Of a stretch of DNA of 64,000 nucleotides, positions 7,648-17,712 are shown piece after piece (within the stretch, counting starts at the first letter, position 1; each line of letters begins with the position of its first letter). A program made the position numbers and the translations under genes. Origin of the DNA: UBA1858 sp964636225 (GTDB taxonomy: Bacteria > Pseudomonadota > Gammaproteobacteria > UBA4575); contig CAZWQM010000006.1 in the NCBI GenBank assembly GCA_964636225.1, forward strand, positions 55,651 to 119,650, given 5' to 3'. A model generated the notes under the pieces. The model ran no database searches, was not told the DNA's origin, and saw only the letters and a list, made by a program, of their open reading frames with translations.

Positions 7648-10600
7648 TGCAACCGCAGTTCGTACACTTACGTTTACATAGCGAATATTCCATCGTCGAT
7701 GGGTTGGTTCGTATTCCCGCGCTAATGAATAAGGTGTCTGAATTAAAGATGCCTGCCATCGCACTTACAGACTTCTCGAATTTATTTGCATTGGTGAAAT
7801 TTTATCGCCGGGCAATTTCCAGCGGAATAAAACCAATCATCGGTGCGGATGTTATGGTTGAAGATAAAACCCTTCAGGAACGCTATCGCATAGCATTATT
7901 GTGCATGAATAATACTGGTTATCGTAATCTGACTGAGTTGCTCACGCGTGGCTATCTGGAAGGACAACACGGTGGTCAACCCGCGCTCATTCGAGAATGG
8001 ATTGATGAACACAATGAAGGTTTGGTTGTTCTTTCGGGTGGACGTGAAGGTGATTTGGGTAAGTTGATCTTAAAGCAGGACAATAAACGTGTTAAACAAT
8101 GCATAAGTAAATGGCAACAGAATTTTGCAGACAGATATTATATAGAACTGCAAAGAACCGGCCGTGAAAATGAGGATGTCTATAATGAATCTGCATTAAG
8201 TATTGCAGGGAAATATGAGCTTCCGGTAGTGGCCACCAATGACGTACGTTTTCTTACCTCGGAAGAATATGAAGCACATGAGGTTCGAGTATGTATTCAT
8301 CAGGGTCGAGTACTGGCAGACCCACGTCGAACGCGCAGTTATAGCGAGCAACAATATCTACGATCCGCACAAGAAATGGTGGAGCTGTATTCCGATGTGC
8401 CCTCTGCAATATCTAATACCATTGAAATAGCCAAGCGCTGCAATGTGCGTCTGGAGTTTGGTAAAAATGTTTTACCGGAATTTCCTACCGGCGAGCTTAC
8501 TACGGATGAGTATCTGCGCAAGCAATCCGAACAGGGATTACAAAATCGCCTAGAGCGAATAAAAGCGTCACGCGAATCAGTGGATCTGGAAAGCTACGCG
8601 AGCAGACTGGAAATCGAGCTGGATGTTATCCAACGCATGGGCTACTCCGGCTATTTTTTGATTGTGTCTGATTTTACAAAATGGGCACGTGAAAATGGTG
8701 TCCCAGTCGGACCAGGACGAGGATCAGGTGCAGGTTCTCTGGTGGCTTACGTGCTTGGCATTACCGATATTGATCCACTTCAATACGAGTTGCTATTTGA
8801 ACGTTTTCTGAATCCTGAAAGGGTCTCCATGCCCGACTTTGATATTGATTTCTGTATGGCTGGACGTGACCGCGTGATTGATTATGTGGCTACACGTTAT
8901 GGCCATGAAAAAGTCAGTCAGATTATTACTTATGGCACCATGGCGGCCAAAGCGGTAGTGCGTGATGTGGGGCGTGTGCTGGGGCACCCGTATGGGTTTG
9001 TGGATCGTATTGCCAAAATGGTACCGTTTGAAGTCGGTATGACATTGGGCAAAGCCCTGGAGCGTGAGAGAGACTTCAAACAAATGGTGGATGAAGATGA
9101 GGAAGTTAGAAGCTTAATCGATATGGCATTGCAGCTTGAAGGTTTGGCACGCAATGCCGGAAAACATGCGGGTGGGGTCGTGATTGCGCCCTCACAGCTG
9201 ACGGATTTCACTCCGCTATATTGTGAAGCCGGCGGTGCTAACGTTGTCACGCAACTGGATAAAGACGATGTTGAAGCTATAGGCTTGGTTAAGTTCGACT
9301 TTCTTGGTCTGCGTACATTAACCATTATTGACCGAACTTTGGATAAAGTGAATGCGCGTCTGGCAAAAGAAAATAAGCCGCCGGTAGATCTAAATGCCTT
9401 GCCACTCGATGATGAAGCGACCTATACATTACTACAAAAGCAACAAACTACTGCGGTGTTTCAGCTGGAATCAGATGGCCTGAAAGATATTCTGGGACGA
9501 TTAAAACCAGATAAGTTTGAAGATATTGTGGCATTGGTTGCTTTGTACCGGCCCGGTCCATTGCAGTCCGGTATGGTGGATGATTTTATTGATCGAAAAC
9601 ATGGTGCCCTGGTGGAATACCCGCATCCTGATCTCGAAGCCATACTAAATGAAACCTATGGCGTAATTCTGTATCAGGAACAGGTGATGCAAATTGCTCA
9701 GGTGCTGGCAGGGTATTCTCTGGGAGGTGCCGATTTGCTGCGCCGCGCCATGGGTAAAAAGAAACCTGAAGAAATGGCCAAGCAGCGCGCCATCTTTGTG
9801 AAGGGTGCTACTGAGCGCCAGGTCGAAGACAGCAACGCCAATTATATTTTTGACTTGATGGAAAAATTTGCCGGATATGGTTTCAATAAATCCCATTCGG
9901 TGGCCTATGCGATGCTGTCTTATCAGACAGCCTGGCTAAAAGCCCATTATCCTGCAGAGTTTATGGCTTCTGTACTTTCCGCAGATATGGATAACACTGA
10001 TAAGGTTGTTCACTTGCGTGAAGAATGTAAGACCATGGGTATCGAAGTACTGCCACCCTGTGCCAATACTTCCTACTATGGTTTTACCGTGACTGAAGAT
10101 CAAAAAATTGTTTACGGACTGGGTGCTATTAAAGGAGTTGGTGAAGCAGCGATTGAATCACTGGTTCAAGAACGTGAACAGCAGGGGCTTTATAAATCAC
10201 TCAACGATTTTTGCATGCGTCTTGAAACACAGAAATTTAACCGGCGCAGTATGGAAGCTATGATTCGCTCCGGTGGACTGGATTTTTGCGGGCACACTCG
10301 AGCCACGTTAATGCATCATTTGCCACGTGCAATGCAAACGGCAGAACAACATCATCGTAATGACAATATTGGTCAGGATGATATGTTTGGTGGGGGGCAA
10401 ATGGTTGCACGTGAAGGAGTGATGGACGAAAAACCGGAATGGGATGAGGACGCTTTACTCGCAGCGGAACGTGAAACGCTGGGGCTGTATTTTTCCGGTC
10501 ATCCGGTAGATCAATATCGGGACGAGTTAGTCAGTCTGGTAGGTAAAACACTAAAAGAACGTCTGGCCCAGCCGGTGGCACCAGCAGAGAATAATTATCG

Positions 10601-11117
10601 TAATAAAGATGCCAATACCGTTAAAGTGGGAGGTTTGTTGATGGATTTGCGTCTTCGAAACAGCCCTTCCGGGCGTATTGCGTTTCTGACGCTGGATGAC
10701 AACACGGCGCGTATGCAGGTGGCCGTATTTGCCGAAGCTTACAGTCAGTACAAACAGTACATAGTAAAAGATCAAATTTTAATCGTTGATGGTGTTATCA
10801 GCATTGATGACTATAATGGCAAACCGCGCATCAGTGCGCGGGAAGTAACACGACTGGATGACGCGCGCGTGGATTATGGAAAAGGCGTTGTGATTACCAT
10901 TAATGCACAACAGCGTCAAAACACGCTGATTAGCGATTTGGAAAATACTTTAAAGCCTTATCGTAATGGTAGCTGTAAAGTATTGATTCAGTACCAATCT
11001 GCATTGGGGGATGCAAAATTTCAGCTGGGAGAGCAATGGAATGTCGTACCGGAAAAAGATCTGTTGAGAAGACTTTCAGGTCTACCGGGTGTAATGAATG
11101 CTCGAGTGGTGTACTGA
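7647..11117 (+). CDS. dnaE: DNA polymerase III alpha subunit
   Basis: DnaE is the replicative C-family polymerase subunit. The 1156 residues match E. coli (1160). The N-terminal PHP domain begins HLRLHSEYSIVDG. The polymerase core has PGRGSGAGS, and PDFDIDFC holds the catalytic aspartates Asp399 and Asp401. A helix-hairpin-helix, an OB-fold (about residues 990-1080, with VKVGGLLMDLR) and a C-terminal tau-binding region follow. It overlaps the rnhB stop by one base, the conserved rnhB-dnaE-accA arrangement. It is intact, with no sign of frameshift. Confidence 0.98.
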   Translation: MQPQFVHLRLHSEYSIVDGLVRIPALMNKVSELKMPAIALTDFSNLFALVKFYRRAISSGIKPIIGADVMVEDKTLQERYRIALLCMNNTGYRNLTELLTRGYLEGQHGGQPALIREWIDEHNEGLVVLSGGREGDLGKLILKQDNKRVKQCISKWQQNFADRYYIELQRTGRENEDVYNESALSIAGKYELPVVATNDVRFLTSEEYEAHEVRVCIHQGRVLADPRRTRSYSEQQYLRSAQEMVELYSDVPSAISNTIEIAKRCNVRLEFGKNVLPEFPTGELTTDEYLRKQSEQGLQNRLERIKASRESVDLESYASRLEIELDVIQRMGYSGYFLIVSDFTKWARENGVPVGPGRGSGAGSLVAYVLGITDIDPLQYELLFERFLNPERVSMPDFDIDFCMAGRDRVIDYVATRYGHEKVSQIITYGTMAAKAVVRDVGRVLGHPYGFVDRIAKMVPFEVGMTLGKALERERDFKQMVDEDEEVRSLIDMALQLEGLARNAGKHAGGVVIAPSQLTDFTPLYCEAGGANVVTQLDKDDVEAIGLVKFDFLGLRTLTIIDRTLDKVNARLAKENKPPVDLNALPLDDEATYTLLQKQQTTAVFQLESDGLKDILGRLKPDKFEDIVALVALYRPGPLQSGMVDDFIDRKHGALVEYPHPDLEAILNETYGVILYQEQVMQIAQVLAGYSLGGADLLRRAMGKKKPEEMAKQRAIFVKGATERQVEDSNANYIFDLMEKFAGYGFNKSHSVAYAMLSYQTAWLKAHYPAEFMASVLSADMDNTDKVVHLREECKTMGIEVLPPCANTSYYGFTVTEDQKIVYGLGAIKGVGEAAIESLVQEREQQGLYKSLNDFCMRLETQKFNRRSMEAMIRSGGLDFCGHTRATLMHHLPRAMQTAEQHHRNDNIGQDDMFGGGQMVAREGVMDEKPEWDEDALLAAERETLGLYFSGHPVDQYRDELVSLVGKTLKERLAQPVAPAENNYRNKDANTVKVGGLLMDLRLRNSPSGRIAFLTLDDNTARMQVAVFAEAYSQYKQYIVKDQILIVDGVISIDDYNGKPRISAREVTRLDDARVDYGKGVVITINAQQRQNTLISDLENTLKPYRNGSCKVLIQYQSALGDAKFQLGEQWNVVPEKDLLRRLSGLPGVMNARVVY

Positions 11118-11217
11118 CTTAACACGGTTAAACATCATTACGCTATTTTTTTGACACTTTTCTGCAATCGTAGTCCAGTCCGACTATAATGCGAGAACTT
11201 TAAAGAAAATAAATAAT

Positions 11218-12174
11218 ATGGTTTCTGATTATCTAGAATTTGAACAGCCCATTGCCGAATTAGAGGCAAAAATAAATGAATTACGTCGGGTAGAGTCAGA
11301 CAATGAAATGCAGCTTGGAGATGAAATTGCCAAGCTTGAAGCGAAAAGCCGTGCTTTGACCGAATCAATTTATAAAGACTTGTCGTCATGGCAAGTGGCC
11401 CAGATAGCCCGTCATCCTCGCAGGCCATATACTCTGGACTACGTCGAAAAACTATTTACTGATTTTGAAGAGCTGCATGGAGATCGTGCTTATTCGGATG
11501 ATGCTGCCATTGTTTGTGGAATCGCAAAATTTGAAGGTCGTTCTGTGGCTGTGATTGGACATCAGAAAGGGCGTAATACCAAAGAAAACCTTAAGCGAAA
11601 TTTTGGTATGCCAAGACCGGAAGGTTATCGCAAAGCTCTAAGAATTATGGAAATGGCTGAGAAATTTCAGATTCCCATTGTTACCTTCATTGATACTCCG
11701 GGAGCCTATCCGGGGGTGGGTGCGGAAGAACGCGGGCAAGCTCAAGCCATTGCCAAAAATCTGTATCGGATGTCTGAGTTAAAAACTCCTATTATTTGCA
11801 ATGTGATTGGTGAAGGCGGATCCGGAGGCGCATTGGCGATCGGGGTCGGAGATCATCTGACCATGCTTAGTTACAGTACTTACTCGGTGATTTCACCCGA
11901 AGGCTGTGCATCGATTTTATGGAAGAATGCCGACAAAGCCGAAGATGCGGCTGAAGCAATGGGTATTACTTCTGATCGCCTGTTGCAACTCAATCTAGTG
12001 GATGAAGTCATTAAAGAACCCATGAGTGGCGCACATCGCGATCTGGATACAACCTGCGAAAACATGAGAGCATCACTTAAGGCGAATCTGGAACGTTTAA
12101 GTAAAATGGACAGGCACGAGCTGTTGGAAAAACGCTTTGAACGTTTAACTTCATATGGTGTTTTTAAAGACTGA
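11218..12174 (+). CDS. accA: Acetyl-CoA carboxylase, carboxyltransferase subunit alpha
   Basis: AccA and AccD form the carboxyltransferase that makes malonyl-CoA for fatty acid synthesis. The 318-residue product (E. coli 319) starts with the family pattern YLEFEQPIAELEAKI. It contains GRNTKENLKRNFGMPRPEGYRKA (split here only in description) and the GEGGSGGALAIG oxyanion-hole region. It follows dnaE after 100 bp, so it may have its own promoter. A perfect TATAAT lies at 11185-11190, but I could not pair it with a convincing -35. The partner accD starts at the far end of the window (63911). Confidence 0.97.
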   Translation: MVSDYLEFEQPIAELEAKINELRRVESDNEMQLGDEIAKLEAKSRALTESIYKDLSSWQVAQIARHPRRPYTLDYVEKLFTDFEELHGDRAYSDDAAIVCGIAKFEGRSVAVIGHQKGRNTKENLKRNFGMPRPEGYRKALRIMEMAEKFQIPIVTFIDTPGAYPGVGAEERGQAQAIAKNLYRMSELKTPIICNVIGEGGSGGALAIGVGDHLTMLSYSTYSVISPEGCASILWKNADKAEDAAEAMGITSDRLLQLNLVDEVIKEPMSGAHRDLDTTCENMRASLKANLERLSKMDRHELLEKRFERLTSYGVFKD

Positions 12175-12189
12175 CCATGCTGACAGGAT

Positions 12190-13461
12190 ATGTCTGTCAT
12201 CCTTGATAAATTACAGCAATGTGTTTCACAAATTGAGCCAGGCAAAACTCTCTGTATCGCCTACAGCGGAGGAATTGATTCAAGTGCACTTTTGCACGCG
12301 GCCAAAACGATTTGTACTGTCACTGGACATACGTTAAAGGCTTTTCATGTTGATCATCAAATCCATGCGGATTCCCGACGATGGGCACAACAGTGTGAAA
12401 ATCAGTGCCATGAAATGGGTATTGAAATACAAATTATACCGGCTAAGATTGAGCCTTTTCGTCAACTCGGTGTCGAAGCCGCAGCGCGAGAAGCGCGTTA
12501 TCAGGCATTTGCAAATAGACTAAGTGAGAACGATGTGTTGCTGACGGCACATCATGCAGACGATCAAATCGAAACCATGTTGTTGCAACTTTTTCGAGGA
12601 GCTGGCAGTCATGGGCTGGCTGCCTGTGCCCCGTTCAGAAAGCTTGGCAATGCCTTATTGGTACGTCCCTGGCTTGAGATCACAAGGCATCAAATAGAAC
12701 AGTATGCCCGTCTGCATAATATTTCATGGCTGGAAGATCCTTCTAATTCCTCATTAATGCATGACCGCAATTACTTGCGTCATCAAGTCATGCCATTACT
12801 GCATCAACGCTGGCCGGGGTTGCATCAAACCATGGTCCGCAGTGCACTGTGGCAGAGTGAAACCTCAGATATGCTGGATACGCAGGCGCGACTGGATGCG
12901 CTAGAAGCGGTGGATGAAGCTGGTCGACTGATAATAGAAAAAGTCGATTCTTTTGAACAGCCACGACAGAAAAATCTGTTGCGTGGCTGGATTAGGTCGG
13001 CGGGGTATCAGGTGCCCAGTGCGCATGTCATACAGCAGGTGATTCATGGCGCAATTCTTAGTCGCTATGACTGCGAAGCCTGTATTCGATGGCAGCAAAT
13101 CGAAATACGTAAATTTCGTGGCAGGCTGTATCTGCAAAAAGTTCAACCCGAACATGATGCAACGTTATGCCTTGAATGGGTATTGAAACAGCCCCTGGAA
13201 ATCCCCTCGCTGGGTATGACTTTAACACCCGAACAGCTAGGGCAGTTTGGCGTCAATATAAAGGGGATTGAGCAAGTTACCGTGAGTTTTCGTCGTGGTG
13301 GAGAAGTCATGCGTCCCCGAGGGCGCGGCTGCCAAAAGACACTCAAGGCATTGTTTCAGGAACAGGGTATTGAACCCTGGGAGCGAGACCGAATCCCGCT
13401 GTTATTTCATCAACAAAGGTTAATTTTTGTCTGGGGGTACTGGATTGGTGAAGGATATTGA
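12190..13461 (+). CDS. tilS: tRNA(Ile)-lysidine synthetase
   Basis: TilS attaches lysine to C34 of the tRNA-Ile that reads AUA codons. It is essential for decoding and for tRNA identity. The N-terminal PP-loop ATPase motif SGGIDS is at residues 26-31. It is followed by the TilS family HHADDQIETMLLQLFRG and a C-terminal substrate-binding domain ending near RIPLLF. The length of 423 residues is normal (E. coli 432). The gene lies 15 nt after accA. The AGG-type ribosome site (12184-12188) is unusually close to the ATG, but no better start is seen. Confidence 0.96.
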   Translation: MSVILDKLQQCVSQIEPGKTLCIAYSGGIDSSALLHAAKTICTVTGHTLKAFHVDHQIHADSRRWAQQCENQCHEMGIEIQIIPAKIEPFRQLGVEAAAREARYQAFANRLSENDVLLTAHHADDQIETMLLQLFRGAGSHGLAACAPFRKLGNALLVRPWLEITRHQIEQYARLHNISWLEDPSNSSLMHDRNYLRHQVMPLLHQRWPGLHQTMVRSALWQSETSDMLDTQARLDALEAVDEAGRLIIEKVDSFEQPRQKNLLRGWIRSAGYQVPSAHVIQQVIHGAILSRYDCEACIRWQQIEIRKFRGRLYLQKVQPEHDATLCLEWVLKQPLEIPSLGMTLTPEQLGQFGVNIKGIEQVTVSFRRGGEVMRPRGRGCQKTLKALFQEQGIEPWERDRIPLLFHQQRLIFVWGYWIGEGY

Positions 13462-13522
13462 TTGAGGCAAACCCCATGCTTTGGTACCCTGATATCCCAT
13501 CTTGCATTTCGGATTTTTACTG

Positions 13523-15211
13523 ATGACACGGTACATCTTTATTACAGGCGGGGTGGTCTCTTCACTGGGCAAGGGCATCGCCAGCGCATCTTTGGGCGCC
13601 ATCCTTGAAGCACGTGGCCTTTCCGTTACTCTGATCAAACTGGATCCCTACATCAACGTGGATCCGGGCACAATGAGTCCTTTTCAACATGGTGAGGTTT
13701 ATGTTACTGAAGATGGTGCAGAGACTGATCTGGATCTGGGCCACTATGAGCGCTTTGTTCGATTCAGGTCAAAACGCAGTAACAATTTTACCACCGGTCA
13801 AATTTATGAAAGCGTGATTCGAAAGGAACGTCGTGGTGACTACTTGGGAGGCACCGTTCAGGTTATTCCCCATATTACTGATGAAATTAAAGACTCAGTT
13901 AAAAAAGGCTCGGAAGGGGCGGATGTGGCGCTGGTGGAAATTGGCGGTACAGTAGGTGACATTGAATCCTTGCCGTTTATGGAGGCTATTCGCCAGATTG
14001 GTGTTGAACTCGGGCGCAGCAATGTTATTTACATGCATTTGACTCTGGTGCCTTATATTAAAGCGTCGGGTGAGCTTAAAACCAAGCCCACTCAACACTC
14101 GGTAAAAGAGCTACGTTCTATTGGTATTCAGCCAGACATACTGTTATGTCGCGGTGAGCGCCCTATTCCAGACACGGAACGCAAGAAAATAGCCTTGTTT
14201 ACCAATGTAGAAGAAAAGGCTGTGATTTCATCCGTGGATGTATCCAGCATTTATAAAATCCCGTTGTGGCTGCATTCTCAAGGGCTGGACGATATTGTGC
14301 TGGAAAAATTTCAACTGGATTTGCCACCGGCTGATTTATCGGATTGGAAAGATGTCGTTCACGCGATTGAATTTCCTGAAGTGGAAGTGAACATCTATAT
14401 GGTGGGTAAATATGTAGAGCTGACCGAGTCATATAAATCGCTCAATGAAGCCTTAGTTCATGCGGGCGCGCAAACACGTACGCAAGTAAATATAAAGTAT
14501 TTTGACTCCGAGAGTATTGAAGTGAATGGCGTCGAGATGCTGAAGGATGCGGACGCGATCCTGGTGCCGGGAGGATTTGGTCAACGCGGCATTGAAGGAA
14601 AAATTATGGCATCACAGTATGCGCGCGAGAACGGTATACCTTATCTGGGAATTTGTTTGGGAATGCAGGTTGCCGTGATTGATTACGCACGCAATGTGGC
14701 AGGGCTGGAGCAGGCTCATAGCACGGAATTTTCTAAAGACACCCCGAATCCTGTCATTGCACTGATTACAGAATGGAAACAGCGCGACGGCAGTGTTGAG
14801 GAGCGAAGCGCGGACTCCGATCTGGGTGGCACCATGCGTCTGGGAGCACAGCAGTGTCGGCTTGCCGAGGATTCGCTGGTGCGAAATATGTACGGTCAGG
14901 ATGTCATTCTGGAACGACACCGTCATCGTTATGAATTTAACAATACTTTTATGGCCACTCTGAGTAATGCCGGCCTGCGTATTACCGGTAAGTCTATCGA
15001 CGATAAGCTGGTTGAAGTGATTGAAGTAGCGGACCATCCCTGGTTTATTGGCTGTCAGTTCCATCCGGAATTTACTTCCACGCCACGTGACGGACATCCG
15101 CTGTTCACAGGCTTTGTGCATGCGGCCAGGAAGGGGCGCGACCTAAAAAAAGAACTCAACACATCAAATAATCCGTCCTCAACTGAAAATCCAGTCCCAG
15201 ACAAAGTATGA
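13523..15211 (+). CDS. pyrG: CTP synthase
   Basis: CTP synthase converts UTP to CTP with glutamine and ATP. The N-terminal synthase domain begins YIFITGGVVSSLGKG. The C-terminal class I glutamine amidotransferase has nucleophile Cys378 in GICLGMQ and His514/Glu516 in FHPEF, matching E. coli Cys379, His515 and Glu517. I chose ATG 13523, which gives the standard MTRYIF start; an in-frame TTG at 13502 would add seven residues. At 562 residues it has a slightly long, low-complexity tail compared with 545 in E. coli. The stop overlaps the kdsA start (ATGA). Confidence 0.98.
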   Translation: MTRYIFITGGVVSSLGKGIASASLGAILEARGLSVTLIKLDPYINVDPGTMSPFQHGEVYVTEDGAETDLDLGHYERFVRFRSKRSNNFTTGQIYESVIRKERRGDYLGGTVQVIPHITDEIKDSVKKGSEGADVALVEIGGTVGDIESLPFMEAIRQIGVELGRSNVIYMHLTLVPYIKASGELKTKPTQHSVKELRSIGIQPDILLCRGERPIPDTERKKIALFTNVEEKAVISSVDVSSIYKIPLWLHSQGLDDIVLEKFQLDLPPADLSDWKDVVHAIEFPEVEVNIYMVGKYVELTESYKSLNEALVHAGAQTRTQVNIKYFDSESIEVNGVEMLKDADAILVPGGFGQRGIEGKIMASQYARENGIPYLGICLGMQVAVIDYARNVAGLEQAHSTEFSKDTPNPVIALITEWKQRDGSVEERSADSDLGGTMRLGAQQCRLAEDSLVRNMYGQDVILERHRHRYEFNNTFMATLSNAGLRITGKSIDDKLVEVIEVADHPWFIGCQFHPEFTSTPRDGHPLFTGFVHAARKGRDLKKELNTSNNPSSTENPVPDKV

Positions 15212-16044
15212 AAATATGTGGTTTTGAGATCGGATTGGAACATCCGTTGTTCCTTATGGCAGGGCCCTGCGTGGTAGAAAGTCTCGATCTGGCTCAGCAA
15301 ACCGCCGGTGCGCTTAAGCTGGCTGCGGAGAAATGTAATCTTCCATTTATCTACAAATCTTCCTTTGATAAAGCCAATCGAACTTCCGCAAGCAGTTTTC
15401 GAAGTCTGGGAATAGATAAAGCACTGCAGATTTTACAGTCGATTAAGAGTGAATTTGGTATACCCATTGTCACGGATGTGCATGAAGACAGCCCGCTGGA
15501 TGAGGTTGCGGAGGTGGCAGATGTGCTACAGACGCCTGCTTTTCTTTGTCGACAAACCAATTATATTCAAAGGGTTGCGTCAATGGGCAAGCCAGTGAAT
15601 ATAAAAAAAGGTCAGTTTTTATCCCCATGGGATATGAAGCATGTGGTGGAAAAAGCCCGTGCGGTTGGTAATGATCAAATTATGGTCTGTGAACGTGGTG
15701 TATCATTCGGCTACGGAAATTTGGTGTCAGACATGCGCTCATTGGCGATCATGCGTGAAACCAGATGTCCAGTGGTTTTTGATGCCACACATTCGGTACA
15801 ATTGCCCGGCGGCGAAGGCAGCCGGTCTGGAGGGCAAAGAGAATTTGTCCCGCTGCTGGCACGTGCCGCGGTGAGTGTGGGGATAGCCGGTTTGTTTATT
15901 GAAACCCATCCTGATCCAGAAAATGCCAGGAGTGATGGCCCAAACTCTTTGCCTCTGAATGAAGTACCAGAACTATTATCAACGCTTTGTGAGCTGGATA
16001 AAGTAGTTAAATCTTCCAGGCTCATGGAGCAGGCGTACTTATAA
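15208..16044 (+). CDS. kdsA: KdsA, 3-deoxy-D-manno-octulosonate 8-phosphate synthase
   Basis: KdsA condenses phosphoenolpyruvate with arabinose 5-phosphate to give Kdo-8-phosphate, the committed step to the Kdo sugars that cap lipid A. The 278 residues (E. coli 284) show MAGPCVVES near the N-terminus, the FDKANRTS substrate motif and GGQREFVP. It starts with a 4-nt ATGA overlap with pyrG, so translation is coupled, and eno follows. In this window it adds to the strong envelope theme set by the lpx and lpt genes. Confidence 0.97.
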   Translation: MKICGFEIGLEHPLFLMAGPCVVESLDLAQQTAGALKLAAEKCNLPFIYKSSFDKANRTSASSFRSLGIDKALQILQSIKSEFGIPIVTDVHEDSPLDEVAEVADVLQTPAFLCRQTNYIQRVASMGKPVNIKKGQFLSPWDMKHVVEKARAVGNDQIMVCERGVSFGYGNLVSDMRSLAIMRETRCPVVFDATHSVQLPGGEGSRSGGQREFVPLLARAAVSVGIAGLFIETHPDPENARSDGPNSLPLNEVPELLSTLCELDKVVKSSRLMEQAYL

Positions 16045-16090
16045 TAATTAACCAGGAAAAATAACGGGTCTAACAAGGATTGGAATAATT

Positions 16091-17371
16091 ATGTCTGAAA
16101 TAGAGAATATTAAGGCGAGAGAAATTATCGACTCACGTGGAAACCCAACCGTTGAAGCGGATGTCACTTTAAAGTCTGGCGCTTTTGGAAGAGCGGCAGT
16201 GCCTTCCGGTGCATCGACCGGGGCACTTGAAGCGCTGGAAATGCGCGATGGTGACAAACAGCGTTACCTGGGTAAAGGCGTAAAGAAAGCCGTTGAAAAT
16301 GTAAATACGCAAATCAAGTCCAAACTGCTTGGTGTAAATGCTATGGATCAGGCAAATGTTGATCAAATTATGCTGGATCTGGACGGCACTCATAACAAGT
16401 CCAAACTGGGAGCCAATGCGATTCTTGCCGTCTCGTTGGCAGTGGCTAAAGCCAGTGCCGCAGAAAAACAAATACCGCTTTATCGCTACCTGAACACCGA
16501 TGCCAACATGGTGCTTCCGGTTCCGATGATGAATATCATCAATGGCGGTGCGCACGCGCACAAAGGAGCGGACCTTCAGGAATTTATGGTGGTGCCTCAC
16601 GGTGTTGCATCGTTCAGCGAAGCCATACAATGCGGTTGTGAAATTTTTCATTCCTTAAAGTCAATTCTGAAAAGTAAAGGTCTGAACACGGCTGTAGGTG
16701 ATGAAGGAGGTTTTGCACCCTCACTGGAAGCCAACGAGCAGGCGATTGAAATTATTCTGAAAGCGATAGAAAGCGCAGGTTATAAATCAGGTGATCAGGT
16801 CAGTATTGGTCTGGACTGTGCAAGCTCTGAATTTTATAAAGACGGTCAATATAATCTCGTGTCAGAAAACAAGGTCTATAACAGTGACGAGTTTGTAGGT
16901 TATCTTTCAGGTCTTGTCGACAAGTATCCCATCATCACTATTGAAGATGGTCTGGCTGAAGATGACTGGGATGGATGGGCAAAATTGACTTCAGAACTGG
17001 GTGGTAAAATTCAGCTGGTAGGTGATGATTTATTTGTCACGAATACAGAAATCTTCGCTAAAGGAATTAAAATGGGTGTAGCAAATTCCATTTTAATCAA
17101 GCTTAACCAGATTGGTTCACTGAGTGAGACACTGGCAGCGATTAAAATGGCACATAATGCCAATTACACCGCAGTAATTTCACACCGATCTGGCGAAACG
17201 GAAGATGTCACTATTGCCGATCTTGCCGTAGCTACAGGTGCTGGACAAATAAAAACCGGCTCGCTGTCACGCTCTGATCGGGTAGCTAAATACAACCAAT
17301 TGCTGCGCATTGAGGAAGAATTGGGTGCCGACGCAGTTTACCCTGGAAAGAAAGCCTTTAATCACGCATAA
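16091..17371 (+). CDS. eno: Enolase
   Basis: Enolase interconverts 2-phosphoglycerate and phosphoenolpyruvate in glycolysis. In many gammaproteobacteria it also scaffolds the RNA degradosome. The 426-residue protein shows AREIIDSRGNPTVE, the loop VPSGASTGA, VGDEGGFAPS, the metal-binding IEDGLAEDDW and the catalytic lysine region ILIKLNQIGS, then ISHRSGETED. An AAGGA ribosome site at 16075-16079 lies 11 nt before the ATG. The order pyrG-kdsA-eno-ftsB is a common gammaproteobacterial cluster; kdsA makes use of the enolase product phosphoenolpyruvate. Confidence 0.98.
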   Translation: MSEIENIKAREIIDSRGNPTVEADVTLKSGAFGRAAVPSGASTGALEALEMRDGDKQRYLGKGVKKAVENVNTQIKSKLLGVNAMDQANVDQIMLDLDGTHNKSKLGANAILAVSLAVAKASAAEKQIPLYRYLNTDANMVLPVPMMNIINGGAHAHKGADLQEFMVVPHGVASFSEAIQCGCEIFHSLKSILKSKGLNTAVGDEGGFAPSLEANEQAIEIILKAIESAGYKSGDQVSIGLDCASSEFYKDGQYNLVSENKVYNSDEFVGYLSGLVDKYPIITIEDGLAEDDWDGWAKLTSELGGKIQLVGDDLFVTNTEIFAKGIKMGVANSILIKLNQIGSLSETLAAIKMAHNANYTAVISHRSGETEDVTIADLAVATGAGQIKTGSLSRSDRVAKYNQLLRIEEELGADAVYPGKKAFNHA

Positions 17372-17407
17372 AGCTCAATAAACAAAGGAGTGCGTTAGCA
17401 CGACTCG

Positions 17408-17701
17408 ATGAAGCTGTTTATTCTATTTTTAGCCACTGTGTTTATCTTTCTGCAATATCAATTGTGGATTGACAGGGACGGAGTGCGCGTGCTGGTCCAT
17501 TTGCGTGAGCGCATAGAGAACCAGACGGAGAAGAATCAACAGCTGTATGAGCGCAATGAAGTATTGGCGGCTGAAGTGAAAGACCTTAAATCAGGGTTCG
17601 ATGCCATAGAAGAACGTGCACGCATGGAATTGGGGATGATACGTGAAGGTGAAACGTTCTTTCAGGTCATAGAGAAAGATCGCGTCAATAAAAATCAATA
17701 A
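17408..17701 (+). CDS. ftsB: FtsB, cell division protein
   Basis: FtsB is a small bitopic protein of the FtsQLB complex that activates septal wall synthesis. The 97 residues have a short cytoplasmic start, one membrane segment (about 2-20), then a periplasmic coiled coil (about 28-72) with the family motif ARMELGMIREGETFFQVI. It lies after eno and before ispD, the usual location. The good AAAGGAG ribosome site (17384-17390) is 17 nt from the ATG. A small hairpin, GTGC-GTTA-GCAC (17390-17401), lies between them and could shorten the effective spacing. Confidence 0.93.
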   Translation: MKLFILFLATVFIFLQYQLWIDRDGVRVLVHLRERIENQTEKNQQLYERNEVLAAEVKDLKSGFDAIEERARMELGMIREGETFFQVIEKDRVNKNQ

Positions 17702-17712
17702 AGTAAAAATTA

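Noticed and set aside
11151..11190. TTGACA (11151-11156) and TATAAT (11185-11190) upstream of accA as a textbook promoter
   Set aside because: Both hexamers are perfect, but the spacer is 28 nt rather than about 17, and no good -35 lies at normal distance from the TATAAT.
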